The notes beneath the pieces are model-generated. The model did not search any database. It was given only the letters and a program-made list of their open reading frames with translations, and was not told the origin of the DNA. A stretch of DNA of 49,994 bases from Pseudomonadota bacterium (GTDB taxonomy: Bacteria; Desulfobacterota; Desulfarculia; Adiutricales; JAGVGV01), in contig JAHJTB010000089.1 in NCBI GenBank assembly GCA_018830135.1, positions 1 to 49,994 of the forward strand. The letters are read 5' to 3'. Numbering within the stretch: the stretch's first letter is position 1; each line of letters opens with the position of its first letter. The translations under genes and the position numbers were made by a program. This document shows positions 28,308 to 36,209 of the stretch, piece by piece.

Positions 28308-30614
28308 TTACTGGTTCACCCGGATCACGGCGGCGGCGTTGAAGAGTTTGAGGAAGGCCAGGGCCAGGGCGGTCAGGCCCAGGCCCAGGACCGGGGCCAG
28401 GACCACGCCGGTGACCAGGGCGCCGACCAGGGCCCCGGCGTGGTCGGCGGCCTCGAGGCCGGCCAGGGCCCGGGTCACGGAGGGCCGGGAGCGGTCCTTG
28501 AGATACAGGGCGAACAGGAGGGCGAACTCCAGGCCGGCCAGGAGTCCGGCCAGTCCGACCAGGGGCAGAATCACGTCCGGGATGAGGTCCCAGGCGTTGA
28601 GGGCGGCCAGTCCGGCCAGCCCGGCCAGGAGCAGTTCCAGGACCGGGAGGACCTTTCGGGTCCGGACCCCGGCGGCCACGCTCTGGCGGCCGATCAGGCC
28701 GCCCAGGGCCAGGCCGGCCATGAACAGGGCCGAGAGCAGGCCGATCCGCTCATAGACCACGCCGTGCCGATTCTGAAAGAGAAAGATGAGGATGACCTGA
28801 AGGGCCATGACCGTCCCGCCGGTCAGAGTCATGGTCCAGGCCGAGATTCGGGCCGGGGCGGGCCGAATCACTATGATGACCAGGGGCAGGCAGAGCAGTC
28901 CCAGGGCCAGGGGGCCCCAGCGGCGAACTTCGAGGGCCTGTCTCAGCAAGGCCCGGGTCCAGGGCCGTCCGGTCATCTTCTCCCACCAGACGAGCCGCAG
29001 ATAGTAGCTCAGAGGTACGGCGTCGGTGTTGAGGACGGTTTCACGGTCCGATTCCAGACGGGCTTTGAGGTATTCGACGGCGGTGGGCTGGAAGAACTGG
29101 TAGAAGGAGCGCGGTTTGAAGTAAGGCGAGGTGAAACCGAGGCGTTCATAGCGGCTGCCCAGTTTGTCCGGATCGCCGCTGACCGGACCGGACTCGGGGC
29201 CGGCGAAAAAGAAGTGCCGGTCTCCTGGCGTGACCACGACCACGGGAAACACGGTTTTCAACGTGCGGTACAGGGAGAGGCCGTAGGAGCGCATCTCCCG
29301 GCCCCAGTAGTTGTCCGCGCCGGCAATGGACGTGACCAGGACGCCTTGGGGCCGGAGCCGACTCGCGGCCTGTTTGAAGAAGTCCTGGGTGTAAAGCCGG
29401 TTGATCCGGGCGTTGTCCGGGTCCGGGGCCATGATCGCGATCAGGTCGAAGGACGGCCCCTCGGCCCGGGCCAGGTAGCGGCGCAGGTCGTCGTGAACGA
29501 TCCGCAGACGGGGGTCGTCCAGGTCCCGGGCCTGATCGGGAGTGAGATGGCGGGCCACGAGGCCGGTTTCGTCCGGGTCGAGGGCCACGTAGACCAGTTC
29601 CCGGACACCGAACTTCAGCATTTCGTGGATGAATGCGCCCGGCCCCGGACCGGCCAGCAGGACCCGGTCGAAACGGCGGGCCTGGGTCAGGAAGAGCAGG
29701 GTCAGGACCTGGTATTCCGAGGGATCGGGCCAGGAGGCGATGAAGCTCTGGTCCCCGAACAGGGACATTTCACCGCCCCGCCGGGCCAGGGCCAGGTGCT
29801 GGTAGGGCGTGTCCCTGGCGGCCAACAGTTCGTAATTCGGGTGGGCCCGGGCGAAACGGACCCGGTCGGCATGGGCGTCCAGTTCGGCGGCCAGCCCGCT
29901 GAAATGCAGGGTCAGCCCGGCGGCCAGGACCAGGGCGGCGGAAACGGCCCTGGCCGTGGCCCGGCCGGGCAGGGCCACGGCCAGGGCCAGCAGGACCAAG
30001 CCGGCCATGAAGGCCAGGGCCTGGATTGATCCGACCCGGCCGGCCATGAAAAAGGTGTACAGGAGCAGACCCAGGCAGGACCCGGCGGACTCGACCCAGA
30101 AGATTGAACCGCCCAGGCCGGAACGTTCCGCTTCCCGGCCCTGGAACCGCTCCCGCCAGTACGATCCGGCCAGGACGAAGAGCCCGCCCACGAACAGGGA
30201 GCCCGGCGCGGTCAGGGCCGCGGTCCAGCCCAGGGCCAGTTCGAAGGGCGCGGCCTCGCCCGGGGCCAGGCCGGTCAGGCCGGGGATGAGATAGGACATC
30301 GCCAGCAGCCCGCCCAGGCAGGCCAGCCAGAGCCACGGGGCCAGCCAGAGACAGAACTTGAGCCGGCGGCCACTGAGGTTCAGGGCGCCCGCGACCTGGG
30401 CCCCCAGGAATACGCCGGCCAGCCATCCGGCCAGGACCAGGGCGATGATTATTTCGCTGCCGTAGAAGGCAACCAGGAGCTGGCGGAGAAAGACCACCTG
30501 GGCCACCAGGGCCAGGGCCCCGAAGGAGCCGACCAGCAGCCCGAAGGCCGCCAGATTGAATATCCCCCCGGCAGGCCGGGGAGGATATTCGACATGTAAG
30601 GAAGAGAGAGCCAT
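28308..30614 (-). CDS. Membrane-fused spermidine-synthase-like protein (N- and C-terminal TM bundles around an aminopropyltransferase/Rossmann domain)
   Basis: DRVLLAGPGPGAFIHEMLKFGVRELVYVALDPDETGLVARHL...DDPRLRIVHDDLRRYL...YTQDFFKQAASRLRPQGVLVTSIAG; hydrophobic segments on both sides. Confidence 0.82.
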   Translation of the reverse strand: MALSSLHVEYPPRPAGGIFNLAAFGLLVGSFGALALVAQVVFLRQLLVAFYGSEIIIALVLAGWLAGVFLGAQVAGALNLSGRRLKFCLWLAPWLWLACLGGLLAMSYLIPGLTGLAPGEAAPFELALGWTAALTAPGSLFVGGLFVLAGSYWRERFQGREAERSGLGGSIFWVESAGSCLGLLLYTFFMAGRVGSIQALAFMAGLVLLALAVALPGRATARAVSAALVLAAGLTLHFSGLAAELDAHADRVRFARAHPNYELLAARDTPYQHLALARRGGEMSLFGDQSFIASWPDPSEYQVLTLLFLTQARRFDRVLLAGPGPGAFIHEMLKFGVRELVYVALDPDETGLVARHLTPDQARDLDDPRLRIVHDDLRRYLARAEGPSFDLIAIMAPDPDNARINRLYTQDFFKQAASRLRPQGVLVTSIAGADNYWGREMRSYGLSLYRTLKTVFPVVVVTPGDRHFFFAGPESGPVSGDPDKLGSRYERLGFTSPYFKPRSFYQFFQPTAVEYLKARLESDRETVLNTDAVPLSYYLRLVWWEKMTGRPWTRALLRQALEVRRWGPLALGLLCLPLVIIVIRPAPARISAWTMTLTGGTVMALQVILIFLFQNRHGVVYERIGLLSALFMAGLALGGLIGRQSVAAGVRTRKVLPVLELLLAGLAGLAALNAWDLIPDVILPLVGLAGLLAGLEFALLFALYLKDRSRPSVTRALAGLEAADHAGALVGALVTGVVLAPVLGLGLTALALAFLKLFNAAAVIRVNQ

Positions 30615-30675
30615 ATCAGTTGGCGGGCTACCCCCTCGGCAGGCCTCGGGGGATGCGCCCGCACTGCATGTTCAA
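30555..30675 (+). repeat. Dispersed two-hairpin repeat, copy B
   Basis: ATTGAATAT-CC-CCCCGGCAGGCCGGGG-AGG-ATATTCGACATGTAAGGAAG..CCATATCAGTTGGCGGGCTACCCCC..GGGGGATGCGCCCGC..TTCAA; shares core with copy A, stems differ but still pair. Confidence 0.8.
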
Positions 30676-31832
30676 GACCAGACTCCCGGAATGGCGGCCC
30701 GGCAGCGGGGGCAGCGGCCCGCGTCCATATGATTTTCCACGGCCCACATGCCGGTGCGCTGAATGAGCAGACGGCCGCACCGGGGGCAGAAGGTGTCGCC
30801 GCCGGGATGGCCGGGCACGTTGCCCAGGTAGACGTAGCGCAGTCCTTCGGCCTTGGCCGCCTCGCAGCAGCGTTCCAGGTCGGCCACCGGGGTCGGCGGG
30901 ACGTTCTGGAGTTTGTACATGGGCCGGAAGCGGGTGAAATGAATGGGCACGTCCGGCCCCAGATGGGTCTTGATCCAGCGGGCCATGGCCGTGACATCCG
31001 CCTCCCGGTCGTTGGCAGCGGGTATGACCAGGTTGACGATTTCGACCCAGACGCCGAGGCCGACCAGGTTTTCCAGGGTCTCGAGGACGGGCTTGAGCCG
31101 GCCGTGGCAGTAGTCGCGGTAGAAATCGTCGGTAAAGGCCTTGAGATCGACCTTGTAGGCCTTGAGGAAGGGAACCAGTTTCCGTTGCGCTTCCAGGGAT
31201 GTGAAGCCGTTGGAGACCACGGTGCACCTCAACCCGGCCTCATGGCCCAGCCGGGCGGTTTCGTGCATGAACTCGTAAAAGACCGTGGGCTCGTTGTAGG
31301 TGAAGGCCAGGTTGGGGATGTCGTTTTTCAGGGCCAGGGCGACCAGGGTTTGGGGCTCGATATAGCGGGCTTCGACCTTTTCGGGCCGGAACTGGGACAA
31401 CTGCCAGTTCTGACAGAATTTGCAGCTCAGGTTGCAGCCGGCCGTGGACAGGGACAGAACCATGCTGCCGGGGACCACGTGGTAGAAGGGCTTTTTTTCG
31501 ATGGGGTCGTTGTTCAGGGCCGTCACCCGGCCGTAAACCAGGGTCATGTATTCGCCCTGGCGGTTCATGCGAACCCCGCAGGCGCCCCGGCCGCCGGGCG
31601 CGACCTCGCACTGGCGGGGGCAGAGGCGGCAGCGGACGATTCCGCCTTCGAGCCGGTCGTAAAACATGGCCGGACGGACGAAGCGTTCGTCTTCAATGGA
31701 AAGCCCGGCCCCCGGCGGGGCGGCGCCGTCCGGAGCCTGGTCCTGGGCCCGGGCCGTGCCCAAAGGGCATACCCCCAGTCCGGCCGCGGCAACGGCCAGG
31801 CAGGTGGAACGCAGAAAAGTCCGTCGGTTCAT
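30672..31832 (-). CDS. amrS: AmmeMemoRadiSam system radical SAM enzyme with twin-arginine-like leader
   Basis: MNRRTFLRSTCLAVAAAGLGVCPLGTARA leader; CRLCPRQCEVAPGGRGACGVR; CNLSCKFCQNW; FTYNEPTVFYEF; C-terminal CPRCGR..CPRC. Confidence 0.88.
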   Translation of the reverse strand: MNRRTFLRSTCLAVAAAGLGVCPLGTARAQDQAPDGAAPPGAGLSIEDERFVRPAMFYDRLEGGIVRCRLCPRQCEVAPGGRGACGVRMNRQGEYMTLVYGRVTALNNDPIEKKPFYHVVPGSMVLSLSTAGCNLSCKFCQNWQLSQFRPEKVEARYIEPQTLVALALKNDIPNLAFTYNEPTVFYEFMHETARLGHEAGLRCTVVSNGFTSLEAQRKLVPFLKAYKVDLKAFTDDFYRDYCHGRLKPVLETLENLVGLGVWVEIVNLVIPAANDREADVTAMARWIKTHLGPDVPIHFTRFRPMYKLQNVPPTPVADLERCCEAAKAEGLRYVYLGNVPGHPGGDTFCPRCGRLLIQRTGMWAVENHMDAGRCPRCRAAIPGVWS

Positions 31833-31839
31833 GTCGGCC

Positions 31840-33393
31840 CTACTTCCCGGCCCCGGCCTTTTCATCCTCGCCAAAAACCTGGGCGCTGAACCGGTAGAGG
31901 TCCACGTTCGCCTGCCGCCAGGTCCCGGCGGGCAGGCCGGCCTTGACGCAGGTCTGGTCGAGGAACTTTTCCCGATCCCAGCCGTTCTCGACGGCCACCT
32001 GGGGCAGCAGCAGCCCCTGACGCTCCCCCTGGGCGATCATGAGTCCGTCCCGACCGACCTGGATGTCCTCGACCCGGTCGACCAGTTCGAACGGGGTCAG
32101 TACCGAAATTTCCAGGCTGACGCCTTCCCGGTATTCGGAGCGGGTCAGAGGGGAAAAGCGCGGGTCTCGAAAGGCGGCCGATACGGCCATGTAGGGTACG
32201 ACCTCGGACACGGGATGGTTGGCGGCCAGGTGGCCGATACACCCTCTCAGGCCGTCCTTCATCTTGATGGTCACAAAGGCCCCGCCCAGGGAATTCAGGG
32301 CCGGGGAGAGCCCCTTGGGGAAGGTGAAATCCCTGCCGTCAAAGGCGCAGTCCAGGGCGCGCCGGGCCAGGCCCAACAACTGGGCTTTCTCCGCCGGACC
32401 GAGTCGAGGCGGGGCCGGGTCCGCCTTGTTCCCTTTCGATTTCGGGTCGGCTCCGTTCCCTTCGACCAAGGCCGCGGCGACGTAGCCGACGACATGGTCG
32501 TTGTCGCCGGTGACCGTACCGGAATGGTCGTATTTCAGAATCTCGGCCCGGTTGGCTCCCAGGGACCGGGCGGCCTCCATGACCGCGATGAGGGGGCCTT
32601 CGCCGCAGGCCTCGGACCGTCCGTTGAGCATGTCGAGATGGAGTCCCCGGCCGTCAAGGCCCCGGACCCGTTCGATGACCCGGGCGTCCAGAAGCCTGGC
32701 CTCCGGGGCCGGGTGTTCATGGGACAGATCGGTGCTGGCCAGCAGCAGCGCATTTCGGCCCCGCATGGCTTCAGCCAGGGCCCGGCCCAGGGCGACCGAG
32801 GAGCCGTAGCGCCGGTTGCCCACCAGCAGAGGCACGATCCTGGCCTGGGGCAGCACGGTCTGGATGAAGGGAAGCTGTATCTCCAGGCAGTGTTCGCTCT
32901 GGTGGATTTCGGGCCGGCCGGTCACGAGCGGGCCGGCGGCCTTCTGGATGCGGTCGGCCAGGTCGCGGTCCAGGGACACCCGTCCCAGGGGAGTTTCATA
33001 GTCCTGGTAGTTGAGGGAGGCGCCTGGGAAGGCGGCCCGGTGGCTGGGACCGATCAGGACCACGGTTTCGAAGGTCCGGTTTTTCAACAGGTTGTAGGCA
33101 AAGGCGGCCACGGGCCCGGAATAGCGGTGTCCGGCATGGGGGACGACCAGGGCCTTCAGCCTTCCTTGGACCTTGGGAACGGCGGCCCGGTCGAGAAAGG
33201 CCCGGACCTGGCTTTTCAGTTCGCCGGCCTGGGCCGGGTACCACTGTCCGGCCAGGGCCGAAGGTCTGAGTCCGACTTCGGTGGCCCGGGCCGAAGCGAG
33301 CGGCAGGGCCAGGAAAAGAATCAGGATGGCGATCTGGAGCCGGACCGGGCGGCCCGGTCCGGGAGAGCTCGGGATGCGGCGGTTCCGGGACAC
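31840..33393 (-). CDS. AmmeMemoRadiSam Memo (AmrB) - AMMECR1 (AmrA) fusion with signal peptide
   Basis: RPVRLQIAILILFLALPLASARA signal; VVPHAGHRYSGPVAAFAY..LIGPSHR..STDLSHEH (Memo); GLRGCIGHLAANHPVSEVVPYMAVSAAFRDPRFSPL (AMMECR1). Confidence 0.9.
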   Translation of the reverse strand: MSRNRRIPSSPGPGRPVRLQIAILILFLALPLASARATEVGLRPSALAGQWYPAQAGELKSQVRAFLDRAAVPKVQGRLKALVVPHAGHRYSGPVAAFAYNLLKNRTFETVVLIGPSHRAAFPGASLNYQDYETPLGRVSLDRDLADRIQKAAGPLVTGRPEIHQSEHCLEIQLPFIQTVLPQARIVPLLVGNRRYGSSVALGRALAEAMRGRNALLLASTDLSHEHPAPEARLLDARVIERVRGLDGRGLHLDMLNGRSEACGEGPLIAVMEAARSLGANRAEILKYDHSGTVTGDNDHVVGYVAAALVEGNGADPKSKGNKADPAPPRLGPAEKAQLLGLARRALDCAFDGRDFTFPKGLSPALNSLGGAFVTIKMKDGLRGCIGHLAANHPVSEVVPYMAVSAAFRDPRFSPLTRSEYREGVSLEISVLTPFELVDRVEDIQVGRDGLMIAQGERQGLLLPQVAVENGWDREKFLDQTCVKAGLPAGTWRQANVDLYRFSAQVFGEDEKAGAGK

Positions 33394-33397
33394 GGTC

Positions 33398-35083
33398 TTA
33401 CTCCTTTTTGCGAGCCGCGTCGGGCAGCAGGATGCGGTTGGTCCGGGATCGGGTTTCGCCCACGGAGTTGACGTACACGGCCGGCCGGCCTTCGACGGGG
33501 CATTTGTTCGAGCATATTCCGCAACCGATGCAGCGCCCCAGGTTGACCTGAGGCGCTTTGAGGGTTACCTGCCGGTCCCGGTCGATCCGGGTCTCGTAGG
33601 GCACGAAATAGATGGCCTTGGGACTGGTCGGGCAGACTTCCTCGCAGACGATGCACGGTCCCTGGCCCGACCAGGGCAGGCAGCGGCCGCGATCGATAAA
33701 GGCCGACCCGATGGCCAGGGGCGTTTCAATCTTTTCCTTGCCGGTGATCAGCCGGATGGCCCCGGTGGGACAGACGCTCGAGCAGAGGGTGCAGGTGTAT
33801 TCGCAGTAGCCCAGGTCGAAATTGAGGTACGGGGTCCAGAGCCCTTCCCACCCGGCTTCGGCCAGGGTCGGGTTGAGGACGTTGGTCGGGCAGACGCGCA
33901 TGCACAGCCCGCAGCGGATGCATCGCCGGAGAAACTCGGACTCCTCCAGGGAGCCGGGCGGCCGGACCAGCGCGGGTTCGGGCCGCTGAACTCCGGCCAG
34001 GGAGGCGCGTCCCAGACCGACCAGGGCCGCGCCCCCGGCCAGGGAAGCCAGGACGGCCCGCCGGGCCAGGTCCGGGGCGTCCCGGGGCGGTTTGGGGGAT
34101 GGTTCCGGACCGGGGCGCATGAACTGGAACTTGAACTGGAGCACGCCCTCTGGACAGGCGGCCACGCAGTTGAAGCAGAGGTGGCATTCATGCCTCAGCC
34201 ATGGGTCTTCCGGATGGGGACCGCAGGCGCCTTGACAGTCGGCCCGGCAGAGACCGCAACGGGTGCAGCCTTCAGCGTCCTTGGTCAGATTGAGCGCCGC
34301 GTACCGGGAGGACAGCCCCATCAGCGCGCCCAGGGGACAGAGCGCGCGACAGAAGAAACGGGGCCGGACCAGATCGAGGACGAGCATGAAGACCAGGAGG
34401 CCGCCCAGAAGAAAGGCGCCCTGATAGGCCCGCGGCCCGAATCCCAGGACCGGATCGAAGGCATAGGGCCCGAGGTAGGCCAGAAATTTCAAGGGGCCGG
34501 CCGAACCCGCGGCCCAGGCCGTGGCCTGGGCGATCAGGTGGCCCAGGGCGGGAAAGAGCCCCAGGACCAGTCCCCGGTAGAGGAAGGAGAGCGGGTCCAG
34601 CAGACCGGCCTGGTCCGACCCGAGCAGGGCGGCGGCGAGAAACAGGATGAGCAGATAGTATTTGAGGTGCTGACTGGAATCCGGCTGGTTGAGCCGGGTC
34701 TTTTCCGCCAGGGACTTTTTCCGGCCGACCATGGTCACGAACTGATGCAGGGCCCCGAAGGGGCAGACAAAGCCGCAGAAGAACCGGCCCATGAGCAGGA
34801 CGGCCAGCAAAACGGCCAGGGAGATGAGGAGCGTCGGCTTGAGCGCCCAGGTGGACAGCATGGTTCCCAGGCCGACCAGGGGGTCCAGGTCGAAAAACCA
34901 GGTCACGGGCGCGGACAGTCTGAGGTCCTTGCCCGCGCCGGTCACGGCAAAGAGGGAGGCGTTGAAGCCCTGGGGCACCTGGGCCTCGGCCGCCAGATAG
35001 ACGAAGAGGACCAGGAAACCGGCCTGGCTGATTCGCCGGGCGGTCCGCCAGCCTGTAAAGCGTTTGCCCCTTGACTTTTTCAC
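33398..35083 (-). CDS. NapH/NapG-like fused membrane polyferredoxin
   Basis: CGFVCPFGAL, CRALCPLGAL, CTRCGLCRADCQGAC, CHLCFNCVAACP, CIRCGLCMRVCP, CTLCSSVCP, CIGCGICSNKCP; multiple TM helices in N-terminal half. Confidence 0.9.
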   Translation of the reverse strand: MKKSRGKRFTGWRTARRISQAGFLVLFVYLAAEAQVPQGFNASLFAVTGAGKDLRLSAPVTWFFDLDPLVGLGTMLSTWALKPTLLISLAVLLAVLLMGRFFCGFVCPFGALHQFVTMVGRKKSLAEKTRLNQPDSSQHLKYYLLILFLAAALLGSDQAGLLDPLSFLYRGLVLGLFPALGHLIAQATAWAAGSAGPLKFLAYLGPYAFDPVLGFGPRAYQGAFLLGGLLVFMLVLDLVRPRFFCRALCPLGALMGLSSRYAALNLTKDAEGCTRCGLCRADCQGACGPHPEDPWLRHECHLCFNCVAACPEGVLQFKFQFMRPGPEPSPKPPRDAPDLARRAVLASLAGGAALVGLGRASLAGVQRPEPALVRPPGSLEESEFLRRCIRCGLCMRVCPTNVLNPTLAEAGWEGLWTPYLNFDLGYCEYTCTLCSSVCPTGAIRLITGKEKIETPLAIGSAFIDRGRCLPWSGQGPCIVCEEVCPTSPKAIYFVPYETRIDRDRQVTLKAPQVNLGRCIGCGICSNKCPVEGRPAVYVNSVGETRSRTNRILLPDAARKKE

Positions 35084-36054
35084 ACCGCTATTTCGATCCG
35101 CTTTCCGGCTCCGGGGTCGATACGCCCCAGACCCTGTTGTTCGGCCAGCAGGATGTACCCCACTTCATCGGGATAGACGTCGAACAGGGCCGTCGCGGCC
35201 GCGTCAACGGCGACCTGATCGATCCCGGCGATGACCGTGTTCCGGCCGATCACGTCCGACAGCCGGCCTCCGGAAGGGCCGTTGCGAACCATGATCCGGG
35301 TGGCGTCGACCAGGACCAGGGTCGGCTGAAAAAAACGGGCCAGGTCCACGATGGACTGGTGGATGTCCTGGTGCAAGGCCCCCCGCCGGCCGCCCACGGC
35401 CCCGATCCAGTTCTTCATACCCAGGGTCAACCGGGTCAGGCCATGGCTTTTGGCCACGGGCGCGTTGATGAGCTTGTCGGCCTGGATGACGGGCATGAAC
35501 ACGGACCATTGCCCCAGACGACGACCGCCCAGGTCCATGTCCTTGAAATGTTTGGACTCCGGGTACAGCAGCCCGGCCCCGGTCTCTTTGGCCACGGCTT
35601 CGATGCCCGTGTTGAGATAACATCGTTGGGCGTTGTTGATGGTGTTGTCCACCAGATGGACCTTTTTGGCCCCGGCCCGGTAACAGAGCCGGACGATGGC
35701 CGCCAGGACTTCGGGGCTGGTGTTGGCCGCCAGTTCGGGCGGCCGGTCCCAGGACATGTTGGGCTTGACCGCGACCACGTCACCCCGGGTAATGAATTTT
35801 TCCATGCCGCCCAAGGGTTCGAGAACCTTGGCCACCAGTTCGGCCTCCCGTCCCGCCCGGTTTGAACGGGCCACGACCACCTGGTCCGGAGCCCCGGGAA
35901 TCCGGAAGTCCGACTTGATCTCCAGGCGGGTCTCGGGAGCCGCCAGGGTGTTCCGTCCGTATAGTCCGCCGTACGCCCCGACGGTCAGGGCCGCGGCCCC
36001 GCCCAGTTTGGCCAGGCGCTTGACCGCCTGGCGACGCGTAATCTTTTCCGACAT
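35080..36054 (-). CDS. DUF362 domain protein with Tat-like leader
   Basis: MSEKITRRQAVKRLAKLGGAAALTVGAYGG; GDVVAVKPNMSWDRPPELAANTSPEVLAAIVRLCYRAGAKKVHLVDNT. Confidence 0.85.
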   Translation of the reverse strand: MSEKITRRQAVKRLAKLGGAAALTVGAYGGLYGRNTLAAPETRLEIKSDFRIPGAPDQVVVARSNRAGREAELVAKVLEPLGGMEKFITRGDVVAVKPNMSWDRPPELAANTSPEVLAAIVRLCYRAGAKKVHLVDNTINNAQRCYLNTGIEAVAKETGAGLLYPESKHFKDMDLGGRRLGQWSVFMPVIQADKLINAPVAKSHGLTRLTLGMKNWIGAVGGRRGALHQDIHQSIVDLARFFQPTLVLVDATRIMVRNGPSGGRLSDVIGRNTVIAGIDQVAVDAAATALFDVYPDEVGYILLAEQQGLGRIDPGAGKRIEIAV

Positions 36055-36209
36055 GCTTTTACCTCCGGAATGGAGTCCGGCTCGATCATCCGCCCGGTCC
36101 GGGGCCCCATATAGCGGCCGGCCTGAATCGCCCCGTCTATTAAATGTAGCCGTTTTCCATCGGATCACAAGCCGTTCGGTCAGGCCTCGCCGAAAATCGT
36201 GCGCTCCTG

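Noticed and set aside
28340-30600. Frequent GGCCAGGGCCAGG short repeats
   Set aside because: Explained by Leu-Ala codon runs (CTGGCCCTGGCC) in TM helices of a high-GC genome, not a separate repeat family, though they probably mediated the deletion in the 25381 fragment.
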